28,491 nucleotides of DNA from a virus: the IMG/VR virus record IMGVR_UViG_3300031566_000285, positions 1 to 28,491 of that record; one strand, 5' to 3'. Below the pieces are notes generated by a model. The model was given only the letters and a program-made list of their open reading frames with translations. It was not told where the DNA came from and did not search any database. A program made the position numbers and the translations under genes. Of the stretch, positions 7,213-15,556 are shown in pieces (position 1 is the first letter of the stretch; every line of letters begins with the position of its first letter).

Positions 7213-7397
7213 AAAAAATTCCATTTCACAAGTTATCGCCAAAAATGAAAAATATTCGCATGAATAATTGGATAAAGACATATATCGGGCGCGGATTAGA
7301 CTTGGAGGATGCGCAGTACGCCGCCCGCTGGCGCGCTGGCCATTGGAAGCTGTCAGACAGGATGAAAAAGGTCATGGCTGGCTTAGAGGATGTGTGA
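7209..7397 (+). CDS. Small basic hypothetical protein after terminase
   Basis: The protein is 62 residues and its ATG overlaps the terminase stop (ATGA). It is basic and probably helical (KLSPKMKNIRMNNWIKTYIG, YAARWRAGHWKLSDRMKKVM). No family is recognised. The coupling to terL and the regular amphipathic pattern make a real gene likely. Confidence 0.62.
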   Translation: MKKIPFHKLSPKMKNIRMNNWIKTYIGRGLDLEDAQYAARWRAGHWKLSDRMKKVMAGLEDV

Positions 7398-7461
7398 TAT
7401 TGCCATTGCGTGGTCATTGTTTAATAAATGTGCTACTGTGCTGGAAAATGAGGACTATTAA

Positions 7462-8370
7462 ATGGGTATTTTTGATTTTCTTAGCGACTTATCATCTAAA
7501 CGCGCCAAGGAACTTGACCTTGGCGGGTTAAAGTCGCTTTTAGGCACGCGTAAAGCAGCTGAGGCTGGGTTGCGTGGCGATGAGATGATGAAAATTACTG
7601 GTAATGATAGTTTGCCGGGTTATTTTAATCCAGAAACGCGTGAATATGTGCCGTGGTACGTTGATTTGTTTGACGGCGGCGGATTTAATTCTGCTGGCGG
7701 TGAGAATGCTCAGGCTCAAGCTGCTTCGCCAAGACAAATTTCGCCTCAGGTTCAGCCTCAGGATTCTGCTTCTCCGCGATTATGGAATGATACTGCTCCA
7801 TCTTACGCGCATGAGCCATATAGCGGCGGTGGCATCATCTCTAACAGCCAGATGAACCAAGAAATGTATGGCTATGACTACCCGACTGAATTTCCTCTAG
7901 GCGCTGAGCCAAAATCTTTGCTAAGTTTGGAACGGCCAATCCGCCCCTACGCTGGCCGTGATAATTTTATGGAATTTTCTCAGCCGTCTGACTATGATAT
8001 TCTGCGCGTCAGGCCAGCATACCCCGCACAAGCTGAATTTCCGCTAGGCGCTGAGCCAGAATCTTTGCAAAGTTTGGAGCGGCCAATCCGCCCCTACGCT
8101 GGCCGTGATAATTTTATGGAATTTTCTCAGCCGTCTGACCGTGCCATTCAGCGCGACATGCCAGCATACCCCGCTCAGGTTTTTGGGGTTGTCGGCTCAG
8201 ATGCCAGTATGGGCAAACAGGTAAATCCAATACCCCAAGTTGACGCGGCTGAGTTCCAGAGGTTCCGGTCAAAATTTGAAAATCTCCTCAAGCTCAACCG
8301 CCAATGGGGCTTCCCTGACAGAGAGGCGGCTGTGTTTCAGGCTTTGAAGGCAGGTGGGAGCAATTACTAA
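7462..8370 (+). CDS. Putative virion-associated protein with a duplicated 49-residue unit
   Basis: The protein is 302 residues. The N-terminus (MGIFDFLSDLSSKRAKELDL) is an amphipathic helix, followed by a Gly/Gln/Pro-rich stretch with low-complexity linkers. Residues about 143-240 consist of two tandem copies of a 49-residue unit containing FPLGAEP, LERPIRPYAGRDNFMEF and SQPSD. The C-terminus (FQRFRSKFENLLKLNRQW) looks helical. Its stop overlaps the next start (TAATG). No family is recognised. Position between terminase and adaptor, and composition, suggest a minor virion or internal protein. Confidence 0.72.
   Translation: MGIFDFLSDLSSKRAKELDLGGLKSLLGTRKAAEAGLRGDEMMKITGNDSLPGYFNPETREYVPWYVDLFDGGGFNSAGGENAQAQAASPRQISPQVQPQDSASPRLWNDTAPSYAHEPYSGGGIISNSQMNQEMYGYDYPTEFPLGAEPKSLLSLERPIRPYAGRDNFMEFSQPSDYDILRVRPAYPAQAEFPLGAEPESLQSLERPIRPYAGRDNFMEFSQPSDRAIQRDMPAYPAQVFGVVGSDASMGKQVNPIPQVDAAEFQRFRSKFENLLKLNRQWGFPDREAAVFQALKAGGSNY
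7888..8181 (+). repeat. Two tandem 147-base copies inside a coding region
   Basis: Copy 1 spans 7888-8034 and copy 2 spans 8035-8181, exactly 49 codons each and in frame. A 60-base core (7933-7992 and 8080-8139) is identical even at silent positions, while the flanks differ at scattered bases. That pattern indicates a recent duplication or ongoing gene conversion. Confidence 0.93.
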
Positions 8371-9926
8371 TGGCTGGATTACTTGACTCACCAAGCCGTG
8401 ACTCATATTTTGCAAAACGCGCTGCTGATCGTGACGCATATTTTGCCAGACGTGCAGAAATGCGACGCACTGGCGAACGGGATTTTACTGGCGAAGACGC
8501 GGCCAAATTCATAGCTGAAGCCACGCCGATCATTGGTGACGCGATGGCTGCGAAAGAGGTATGGGACGAGGCTACTTCAGAAAACCCGAATTGGGCGTTG
8601 GTTGGCGCTTTAGGCGGCGCTACCTTGCTGGGCTTAATACCCGGCGCTGGCGATGCGGCTGCAAAAGCTGTTAAGGCTGGTGCGCGTGGTTTACTTGATA
8701 CGGCTAAGCGCGTTGAGGTTGACCCGAATACAATGGGTTCGCTGTTAGGTAATGTGCGGTTGAAGCCGAAGGTTAGCATTCAAGACACCATTCAATCGAA
8801 GTATCCAGACGTTTCTGTTGATTTGTTCGGCGACTCTGAAAAGGGTTATGAGTTAAGTAGAATTGTGGTGCCAAAAGGTTCGCGCGAGCAAGGCACCGGC
8901 ACAAAGGTCATGGAAGAAATTTTGTCTTTAGCTGACGCTCAAGGCGCAAGGGTTTCTTTGACGCCGGATAGTGCTTTTGGAGGCAGCAAGCCCCGATTAA
9001 AAAAGTTTTATAAGAAATTTGGATTTGTTGATAACAAGGGTTCAAATAAAGATTTCACAACGCGCAACACTATGTATCGTGACCCTGTAACACCAACTCC
9101 ATCACCAGCCCAAGAAGTCTCTGGCTTGCTGGCGTCTGGCCGTGCTGACGAAGTTACCGATGAGATGCTGGGCAAGCTGACACCGAACGACAACATGGAA
9201 TTGTTTGAATTGTACCAAAGCGGCGCAACCGGAATGGACATGCCAATGGATACTGCATCAAGGGACGCTAGGGCGGAAGTTATGTTCCCCCGAGATGACA
9301 GCTATCACGGGACAAACGCAGACATAAAAGGCTTTCAAGGCAATGTTTTTTCGTCAGAAAACCCAACACTCGCCAGCACTTATGCTAGGGGTTCGGCTGA
9401 CGCTCAAATCTATCCTCTGCGGCTTGGAAGTAAGTTAGGCGACACGGTGGTTGAGGGCGGCGGCGTAAATTGGAACCAGCTAAACCCAGATGAAATATAC
9501 AAAACTGATCCTGCTATAGCGGAATGGCTTGGATATGATGAGCTTTCAGATAGTTCAGGTAGGGTTTCTACTCGCGGAGTTGAGCGTGCAGCAATGCGTG
9601 AAGGTCGGAGCGGTGTTCAGTTTAAAGATATTAACGATATTGGGCCGGGTTTTAATTCTAACCAGTTTAAGAATTTAGGTTACACAAAAGAACAAGAGCG
9701 TGATTTGCAGCGACAGTATATGGAGGATTTATCAAAACCTTCAAATGTAGATGTTCGGTTGTCACCTAATTTAGTTCGTTCCAAATTCGCTCGATTTGAT
9801 CCACGCTTGGCTCATTTGAGAGATTTATCAGCCGGATTAACTATTATACCCGGCGGCTTACTAGTCTTACAAGAAATGCAAAAACGTGCTAATGAAGAGC
9901 AACAAAGGCAAGGACTACTACAGTAA
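8370..9926 (+). CDS. Putative injected effector: GNAT-like plus ADP-ribosyltransferase-like domains
   Basis: The protein is 518 residues. Residues 1-43 are basic and helical. Residues 45-130 carry a hydrophobic phage-internal-protein segment (ATPIIGDAMAAKEVWDEA, LGGATLLGLIPGAGDAAAK). Residues 144-238 resemble a GNAT acetyltransferase fold, with an acetyl-CoA loop-like SREQGTGTKVMEEI (171-184) and the late motif KKFYKKFGF (211-219). Residues 308-490 resemble a polyvalent ADP-ribosyltransferase domain: YHGT (H313), VFSSENPTLASTYARG (Y338), GVQFKDIND (Q417) and the closing VRSKFARFDP. H-Y-[E/Q] is the diphtheria-toxin/PARP-type order, but Q replaces the usual E, so transferase activity is uncertain. 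T4 Alt is a known virion-delivered enzyme of this broad class. Domain calls are by eye. The start overlaps the preceding stop. Confidence 0.68.
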   Translation: MAGLLDSPSRDSYFAKRAADRDAYFARRAEMRRTGERDFTGEDAAKFIAEATPIIGDAMAAKEVWDEATSENPNWALVGALGGATLLGLIPGAGDAAAKAVKAGARGLLDTAKRVEVDPNTMGSLLGNVRLKPKVSIQDTIQSKYPDVSVDLFGDSEKGYELSRIVVPKGSREQGTGTKVMEEILSLADAQGARVSLTPDSAFGGSKPRLKKFYKKFGFVDNKGSNKDFTTRNTMYRDPVTPTPSPAQEVSGLLASGRADEVTDEMLGKLTPNDNMELFELYQSGATGMDMPMDTASRDARAEVMFPRDDSYHGTNADIKGFQGNVFSSENPTLASTYARGSADAQIYPLRLGSKLGDTVVEGGGVNWNQLNPDEIYKTDPAIAEWLGYDELSDSSGRVSTRGVERAAMREGRSGVQFKDINDIGPGFNSNQFKNLGYTKEQERDLQRQYMEDLSKPSNVDVRLSPNLVRSKFARFDPRLAHLRDLSAGLTIIPGGLLVLQEMQKRANEEQQRQGLLQ

Positions 9927-10546
9927 TGGCAATCACAACATACGCAGAGCTTCAGGCCGCGATAGCCAGTTGGCTTAACCGGGATGACTTGACCTCCACG
10001 ATTCCTAACTTCATCGACATGGTTGAGGCGGATATGTCCCGCACGATCCGTCACTGGCGCATGGAGAAGCGGTCAATTGCTGATTTAACTACGCAATACA
10101 GCGCATTGCCGTCTGATTTTTACGAGCCTATCCGGCTGAGCATAACCAGCGGCACGACTTACAGCCTTGAGCTTGTGGGCCAGGCTGACTTGCTGCGTTT
10201 GAGGCAGCGAACAGACAACGTGACGGGCAGGCCACAGTATTACGCCATGACCGACGGCTCAATTGAGGTATTCCCAACGCCTGACGACACTTACACGCTG
10301 GAGATGGTTTACTATTCAAAGATTATTCCGTTGACTGACGTTAATCCGAGCAATTGGGTTTTGAATTACTACCCTGATGCGTATCTGTACGGATCGTTAA
10401 TTCATAGCGCGCCATTCTTGGCTGATGACAATAGGCTAAGTATTTGGGCAGCGTTGTATGATAACGCTATTAATGCTATCAATGCAGATAGCGACAAGGC
10501 TAAATTTGGCGGCTCTGGCCACCGCATGAAAATCAGGAGCTTCTAA
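9926..10546 (+). CDS. Head-tail adaptor protein (SU10-type)
   Basis: The protein is 206 residues and its ATG overlaps the previous stop (TAATG). The pattern MAITTYAELQAAIASWLNRD, IPNFIDMVEADMSRTIR, LPSDFYEPIRLSI, IEVFPTPDDTYTLEMVYYSK, NWVLNYYPDAYLYGSLIHSA is that of the adaptor family of SU10-like and many marine podoviruses. Twelve copies would form a ring below the portal to which the nozzle attaches. Length is normal for the family. Confidence 0.85.
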   Translation: MAITTYAELQAAIASWLNRDDLTSTIPNFIDMVEADMSRTIRHWRMEKRSIADLTTQYSALPSDFYEPIRLSITSGTTYSLELVGQADLLRLRQRTDNVTGRPQYYAMTDGSIEVFPTPDDTYTLEMVYYSKIIPLTDVNPSNWVLNYYPDAYLYGSLIHSAPFLADDNRLSIWAALYDNAINAINADSDKAKFGGSGHRMKIRSF

Positions 10547-10918
10547 ATGGCAACTTTAAACGATCGAGTGTTCGACAACGGTCTGACCGTTTTGGACACA
10601 GAGGGAAATCGCGTAGACATATGCTCTCAAGAGCCGACGACTTATGCGGCGGCAACCAGCACTTACACGCTGGGCAACGAGACTAGCATTAGCGTCTCAG
10701 CCCCGGCTGATGCCTCGCCAAATGGCCGTAAGGTTACGCTGGCCGCAATTACTGGCGCGTCTGTTACCGGGACTGGTACTGCCACGCACTACGCAATTGT
10801 TGACACGGGTAATAGCCGCTTGCTTGCGACTGGCTCATTGTCGGCGTCTCAGGCGGTGACTTCTGGAAATACATTCAGCTTGACAGCTTCAGACATCCGC
10901 ATTCCAGATCCAGCATAA
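10547..10918 (+). CDS. Small beta-rich structural protein
   Basis: The protein is 123 residues and its start directly abuts the adaptor stop. It is Thr/Ala/Ser-rich with alternating beta-strand patterns (ASVTGTGTATHYAIVDTG, ATGSLSASQAVTSGNTFSLT), as in small virion decoration or fibre-attachment proteins. Homologues are common next to marine podovirus adaptors, as I recall, without a settled function. Position favours a minor tail or head-surface component. Confidence 0.7.
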   Translation: MATLNDRVFDNGLTVLDTEGNRVDICSQEPTTYAAATSTYTLGNETSISVSAPADASPNGRKVTLAAITGASVTGTGTATHYAIVDTGNSRLLATGSLSASQAVTSGNTFSLTASDIRIPDPA

Positions 10919-10927
10919 GGTGTAAAA

Positions 10928-12310
10928 ATGGCCGTTCTCAAGAACCGGGCAAAAATGTCCACCAGTACCACGGGTACTGGAACAATCACGCTTGGCTCTG
11001 CCGAGAGTGGCTACCAAACCTTTGCCGACGCTGGCGTGGCAGACGCTGACGTCGTCCGATATGTCATCGAGGATGGCGCGGCATGGGAGATCGGCACAGG
11101 AACCTACACGGCAACTGGGACGACGCTCACACGCACGGTAAGCGAAAGTAGCAATGCGGACGCCGCAATTACCTTAACTGGCTCTGCGGTGGTCTTTGTC
11201 GGGGCTGCGGCGGAGGATATATACACAGACGCAGACGTAGATACACACCTAAACACAGGCACAGCTACGACTGGCGAGGTCTTGTCATGGTCTGGAACGG
11301 ACTACGACTGGATCGCTGCGGGTGGTGCAGCACTTGAGTTGTATGCTGAGAACCCTGTCACACCCACTGCACCTTCTGCTACTGGTACAAATGCTTTCGC
11401 AATTGGAAGTGGGGCTTCAGTTTCCTCTACAGACGGAATTGCCCTTGGCAAAGACAGCAGTGCAACGGGAAGTTTTCGTTCCATAGCGATTGGTAGGCTG
11501 TCAGTATCTAGTGGCATCAGCAGCGTTGCGATAGGTTATGGCGCAACAGCAACATCGACTGAAGGAAATGCCTTTGGCCGTGATTCGCATGCCGTCACAG
11601 GCGCAGGAGCAACTGCTATTGCAAAATCCTACGCCTCTGGCGCAGACTCCTTCGCAGCAGCTATAGGCAATAGCGGCTCAAGCTACGGTGCTACTGGCGC
11701 TAACAGTATTGCTATGGGCCAAAGGGCAAAAGCAGTTGACGGTACATCTGTTGCTATTGGTCAAGATTCATCCGCTGCAAACGGTGGTTATGCGTTTGGG
11801 TTGGAGGCTGTAGCTTCTGGTACACAATCTTTTGCCGCAGGAGCCGCTACGGATGCTACAGCAGCGTATGCAACTGCTTTAGGTAGAGGTGCGCAAGCAA
11901 CCCACCAAGGCTCAACAGCGGTTGGTTATCTCGCAGCAACAACTACAACAAACCAAGTAGCGGTGGGAGCGGCGGGACACACTGTTAAGATTTCCACTCT
12001 GCACGAAACTGTAGGCACGATTACAACTGGCACTATTGACCTTGCTACTGGCAACGTCTTCGCTGATGCGCCTGCTACCAATGCGACCTATGTATTCAGT
12101 AACCCTGCCGCCTCTGGTTTAGCTAATGGCTTTACACTCAAGATAACGCCCTCTGCGACTGTGACAATCACTTGGCCTGCCTCGGTTGACTGGGCTGCTG
12201 CAACTGCACCTGACGCCCCTGCTAGCGGTGACACGAATGTCTATACGTTCTATACGACAGACGGTGGCACGACTTACTACGGCTTCCTCGCTGGCGGAGC
12301 AATGGGATGA
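10928..12310 (+). CDS. Tail fibre with YadA-like adhesin repeats
   Basis: The protein is 460 residues. Residues 1-105 (MAVLKNRAKMSTSTTGTGTI, WEIGTGTYTATGTTLTRTV) are a phage fibre N-terminal attachment domain. Residues about 155-345 contain roughly 14-residue repeats of the type AFAIGSGASVSS, GIALGKDSSATG, SIAIGRLSVSSG, SVAIGYGATATS. This is the left-handed beta-roll of YadA-type trimeric adhesin heads. The C-terminus (IDLATGNVFADAPATNATYV, WPASVDWAAATAP) is a beta-rich tip. It probably trimerises and contacts the host surface. Its stop overlaps the next start. Confidence 0.85.
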   Translation: MAVLKNRAKMSTSTTGTGTITLGSAESGYQTFADAGVADADVVRYVIEDGAAWEIGTGTYTATGTTLTRTVSESSNADAAITLTGSAVVFVGAAAEDIYTDADVDTHLNTGTATTGEVLSWSGTDYDWIAAGGAALELYAENPVTPTAPSATGTNAFAIGSGASVSSTDGIALGKDSSATGSFRSIAIGRLSVSSGISSVAIGYGATATSTEGNAFGRDSHAVTGAGATAIAKSYASGADSFAAAIGNSGSSYGATGANSIAMGQRAKAVDGTSVAIGQDSSAANGGYAFGLEAVASGTQSFAAGAATDATAAYATALGRGAQATHQGSTAVGYLAATTTTNQVAVGAAGHTVKISTLHETVGTITTGTIDLATGNVFADAPATNATYVFSNPAASGLANGFTLKITPSATVTITWPASVDWAAATAPDAPASGDTNVYTFYTTDGGTTYYGFLAGGAMG

Positions 12311-12966
12311 GTATAGCTAGAATGATGCAACAGGCTGCTGCTGGTGTGTCTGCTGGCGGTGTTGAGTTTGTGTCCTACAACGACACTAACCTTCAGGGTA
12401 GCTACACTCTTGACTATCCAACAGGCACACAAAGTGGCGACCTTTTGTTTTTATTTTGCGGCAATGATAGCAGTGTCTCTGCCGGTACACCTTCGGGTTG
12501 GACAAAACTTGCTGAAGGAAATACCCCTATAGATGTGTTTTATCGCACAGCAGGTGCGGAGACCTCAGTGATCGCTCCCGAGGGGGCTAATCCTGCTCAA
12601 GGTGGGGCTATAGTTTCTTCGTTCAGAAACGCTGCTTATGTGCAATCAAACACAATAAGTGGAGGCACAGGACACACCCCGCCAACACCATTTACTGCTT
12701 TTTCTGGTGCTACAGTAGGCAATTCGTGTGTCTGCTTCGTTTGGTATGATGACGATATTCAGTCTGGGGACGCAACTCAAACAGATTTCTCCGTTATTGT
12801 GTCTGATTTCTATGGGACTGGCGCTGGTTCAGGTTGTTCAATGAACGTAACTTACGCTTTGGGTGTAATAGACTCCACAACTTTTACTCCCCCCGACTTA
12901 AACGCCAGTGGTATCGTTAGCGAAGGCCATTTCTCGTGGGCCTTTGAAGTTGAACCAACAGCATAA
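12307..12966 (+). CDS. Tail-fibre-associated beta-rich protein
   Basis: The protein is 219 residues and overlaps the fibre stop by four bases. The N-terminus MSIARMMQQAAAGVSAGG is a short helix and linker that recurs in proteins behind phage fibres. The rest is a beta-sandwich-like domain (YNDTNLQGSYTLDYPTGTQS, GDLLFLFCGNDSSVSAG, GWTKLAEGNTPIDVFYRTAG). It could be a receptor-binding tip or a fibre accessory. The exact role is not readable. Confidence 0.68.
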   Translation: MSIARMMQQAAAGVSAGGVEFVSYNDTNLQGSYTLDYPTGTQSGDLLFLFCGNDSSVSAGTPSGWTKLAEGNTPIDVFYRTAGAETSVIAPEGANPAQGGAIVSSFRNAAYVQSNTISGGTGHTPPTPFTAFSGATVGNSCVCFVWYDDDIQSGDATQTDFSVIVSDFYGTGAGSGCSMNVTYALGVIDSTTFTPPDLNASGIVSEGHFSWAFEVEPTA

Positions 12967-12975
12967 GGACCAATC

Positions 12976-13404
12976 ATGCTACTCGTAAAAACAACAAGCG
13001 GACAGGTAGAGCAATTTCCATACACGCTCGGAGACCTTCGCCGTGACAACCCACAGACTAGCTTTCCCAAGCAGATACCAAGTGCTATCTTTGAGAGCTA
13101 CGGTGTCTATTCTGTAACGGAACCAGACAGACCGTCTTACGATCATCTCGTCCAGAGTTTAGTCAGAGGCACACCCGTGTATAGTGATAGCTGGAATGTT
13201 AGCTACACTGCGGAGAACTTACCTCAGGATCAGGCAGAGGCTAATGTTCGCAATAGCCGTGACCGCCGTTTAGCAGCCACAGACTGGATGGCTCTATCAG
13301 ATGTCACCATGCCAATCGAAATGGGTGCCTACCGTCAGTCGCTTAGAGATGTAACGGTCCAAGCTGGGTTTCCTTACAGTATAACTTGGCCCACCAAGCC
13401 TTAA
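12976..13404 (+). CDS. Phage tail assembly chaperone
   Basis: The protein is 142 residues. The C-terminal part (NSRDRRLAATDWMALSDVTM, AYRQSLRDVTVQAGFPYSIT, then WPTKP) matches the Phage_tail_APC family (PF16778 from memory), with its R..RL..TDW and YR..LRD signature and closing WP..P. These proteins are encoded beside fibre genes and assist fibre folding or attachment. The N-terminal half (GQVEQFPYTLGDLRRDNPQT) is the usual small beta domain. Confidence 0.85.
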   Translation: MLLVKTTSGQVEQFPYTLGDLRRDNPQTSFPKQIPSAIFESYGVYSVTEPDRPSYDHLVQSLVRGTPVYSDSWNVSYTAENLPQDQAEANVRNSRDRRLAATDWMALSDVTMPIEMGAYRQSLRDVTVQAGFPYSITWPTKP

Positions 13405-13423
13405 CGCCTAACAGGAGAAACCA

Positions 13424-13729
13424 ATGGCTATTCAAAACAACATCGCTGAAGGTAGCAGCCAATATGGTATAGCCTTTGACAACGCTTACTACCGCATTGC
13501 TACCGCAGCAGTATCACGCCAACGTGGGGATGACCCCAAGTTCAGTGTCATGATTGACCTGTCAGCATATGCGACAGCAACACCAACCGACGATACTCGA
13601 GAGGTGAATTTTATTCGATATAACGTAAGTCTGGATGACATCGAAGCTGCATCTGGTGACGCATTCTTGGATAAATGCTACGCTTGGGTCATGGCTCAAG
13701 ACGACATGGCTGGCTCAACTGCCGTATAA
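13424..13729 (+). CDS. Small hypothetical protein in the fibre module
   Basis: The protein is 101 residues and starts at ATG after AGGAGAAACC. The text (NNIAEGSSQYGIAFDNAYYR, SRQRGDDPKFSVMIDLSAYA, LDKCYAWVMAQDDM) resembles a small globular protein. I know similar reading frames in phage tail modules but no defined function. The context suggests a fibre or tail accessory. Confidence 0.65.
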   Translation: MAIQNNIAEGSSQYGIAFDNAYYRIATAAVSRQRGDDPKFSVMIDLSAYATATPTDDTREVNFIRYNVSLDDIEAASGDAFLDKCYAWVMAQDDMAGSTAV

Positions 13730-13739
13730 GGAATAACCG

Positions 13740-14390
13740 ATGCTTGGATTTAGTCCTCTAGCTTCTGCCGCGCTCGCGGATACCGGGGCTGCTTCAGAGC
13801 AGGTTATATCTACTGTAGACATTGTTACGGGCGTACCTACGGTTGCGTCCTCAACAATTTCTCAGGTCCACACACTGGCGGCTACGGGCATTACGTCTGG
13901 GGTACCTACTGTTGCATCCTCAACGGCCACGTTGGATTATGCACTAACAAGCGCCGATATCGTGGCAGGCACGCCGACTGTCGGGCCGCCTGACCTAGAC
14001 CAGAACCACGTCTTTACTGGCGTTGACATTGTAACGGGCGCGCCAACTGTTGAGGCTTCCGCTATTGTCCAAGCTAACGCGCTGGCGGCATCGGGCATTA
14101 CGTCTGGCGTGCCGACTGTTGCGGCTGTATCAATCAGTCAAGGCAGCAACATTACATCTTCGGACATTGTTGCCGGCATTCCAGTAGTCGGCTCTCCGAG
14201 CATGACGCAGGCCCACGTCATTGTGCTGAGTGATATCGTGACTGGTGTCCCGCAGGTAGGCCCGGCCAGCTTCAGGTGGACGGAGCAGTCTATTGCGGCC
14301 ACAAATTGGACAGATCAATCAACGTCGGCTACAAACTGGACAGATCAATCAACGTCGGCCACGACTTGGACCGAACAGCAGGCGGCGTAG
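13740..14390 (+). CDS. Repetitive tail protein with DIVTG-P-V units
   Basis: The protein is 216 residues. About eight copies of a roughly 24-residue unit fill residues 20-175 (for example VDIVTGVPTVASSTISQ, GITSGVPTVASSTATL, ADIVAGTPTVGPPDL). The C-terminus has four short WT(D/E)QS units. Similar D-I-x-x-G-x-P-x-V repeats occur in phage tail and fibre proteins and suggest an elongated beta solenoid or stalk. Unit number probably varies by recombination. Confidence 0.72.
   Translation: MLGFSPLASAALADTGAASEQVISTVDIVTGVPTVASSTISQVHTLAATGITSGVPTVASSTATLDYALTSADIVAGTPTVGPPDLDQNHVFTGVDIVTGAPTVEASAIVQANALAASGITSGVPTVAAVSISQGSNITSSDIVAGIPVVGSPSMTQAHVIVLSDIVTGVPQVGPASFRWTEQSIAATNWTDQSTSATNWTDQSTSATTWTEQQAA
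14278..14387 (+). repeat. Four 30-base units at the end of the repetitive tail gene
   Basis: Units of 30 bases encode WTEQSIAATN, WTDQSTSATN, WTDQSTSATT and a partial WTEQQAA. The middle units share CAGATCAATCAACGTCGGC exactly. Tandem in-frame repeats like this expand and contract by slippage or recombination. Confidence 0.85.
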
Positions 14391-14470
14391 CCATAACTGG
14401 CAAAGTAAGGTATAGTGGCCGAAATGGCCGATTTTAAAGTAACTTAAAATGGCAAATACGGAGATTATTC

Positions 14471-15556
14471 ATGGCTGATACAACCACAACGGCATATGGC
14501 CTAACGAAGCCAGAAATTGGCGCTTCCGAGGATACTTGGGGTACAAAGATCAACACTGATCTGGATACTTTGGATACGGTTGTAAACGCGATTGGCGGCA
14601 AAACTGCCGCTGCTACGTTGTCATATGCAGATTCTGCCAAGATTACGACGACTGCCACTGGTGTGGATGTTACTGGCACAGTGACTGTGGATGGCAACGT
14701 GGGCATTGGGGGATCGCCTTACGCTTGGACAACTTTATCTGGCTATAAAGCAATCGACACTGCATACGCTAGTTTCTTTGGTTGGAACGGTGGCACTGGT
14801 GTTTCACAAAATGCCACACTTACCTCTGCGGGATGGCGATACAGAGACACCCTGACAGCGCAGCGATATGAGCAAACAGGTGGCAATCACATTTGGTACA
14901 ATGCACCCTCTGGCTCCTCTGGCACTGCAATTACGTTTTCAGAGCGTATGCAAATTAATTCGTCAGGCAGCGTGTTGGTGGCTGGGTTTTCCGCGACAGG
15001 GGTAACCGCAGGACAGAAAATAGATGGCCCAAATGCTATAACGTCTTCTAGTGTGAATACAACAGCCTCATACAAGCAGTATAAATTCTACAATCCAAAC
15101 GGGGAAGTGGGTTCTATCTCAACAAGCGGCATAGCCACAGCCTACACCACAGCATCAGACTACCGCCTAAAGACTGACGCCCAGCCAATGGCAGGTGCAT
15201 CCGCCCGTGTCCAAGCACTGAACCCAGTGAACTTTGAGTGGATTTCAGACGGTACTCGTGTCGATGGTTTCCTTGCACATGAAGCACAGGCAATTGTTCC
15301 AGAGGCAGTCACAGGCACGAAGGACGCAATGCGTGACGAAGAATACGAAGTCACAGCAGCTATCGAAGCCACATACGATGACGATGGCAACGAGCTAACA
15401 GCCGCAGTTGCTGCAGTTATGGGTACTCGCAACGTCCCAGACATGCAGGGCATTGACCAAAGCAAGCTAGTACCTTTGCTGACTGCTGCATTGCAAGAAG
15501 CACTAACTAAGATTGACGCAATGGAAGCACGTCTTGTAGCATTAGAAACACCATGA
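14471..15556 (+). CDS. Tail fibre/spike with C-terminal S74 self-cleaving chaperone domain
   Basis: The protein is 361 residues and its ATG follows GGAG by 7 bases. Residues 1-45 (TTTAYGLTKPEIGASEDTWG) are the usual phage fibre N-terminus. The middle is a beta-rich shaft with SAGWRYRDTLTAQRYEQTGG and FSERMQINSSGSV. Residues 229-361 form a peptidase S74 intramolecular chaperone: SDYRLK gives the Ser229/Lys234 pair, followed by VQALNPVNFEW, VDGFLAHEAQAIVPEAV and a final helix (LTKIDAMEARLVALE). The chaperone trimerises the fibre and then cuts itself off ahead of Ser229. The mature fibre would be about 228 residues. Both catalytic residues are present. Confidence 0.9.
   Translation: MADTTTTAYGLTKPEIGASEDTWGTKINTDLDTLDTVVNAIGGKTAAATLSYADSAKITTTATGVDVTGTVTVDGNVGIGGSPYAWTTLSGYKAIDTAYASFFGWNGGTGVSQNATLTSAGWRYRDTLTAQRYEQTGGNHIWYNAPSGSSGTAITFSERMQINSSGSVLVAGFSATGVTAGQKIDGPNAITSSSVNTTASYKQYKFYNPNGEVGSISTSGIATAYTTASDYRLKTDAQPMAGASARVQALNPVNFEWISDGTRVDGFLAHEAQAIVPEAVTGTKDAMRDEEYEVTAAIEATYDDDGNELTAAVAAVMGTRNVPDMQGIDQSKLVPLLTAALQEALTKIDAMEARLVALETP

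Noticed and set aside
7398-7461. Possible promoter before the duplicated-unit gene (TTGCCA and TTTAAT)
   Set aside because: The spacing between the two boxes is about 14 bases, too short for a standard sigma-70 promoter, and nearby alternatives match poorly.
14424-14478. Two tiny frames (MADFKVT and MANTEIIHG) before the S74 fibre, and a weak GGCC hairpin at 14416-14430
   Set aside because: Seven and nine codons are within chance, and the hairpin has a 4-bp stem. A leader function cannot be supported.
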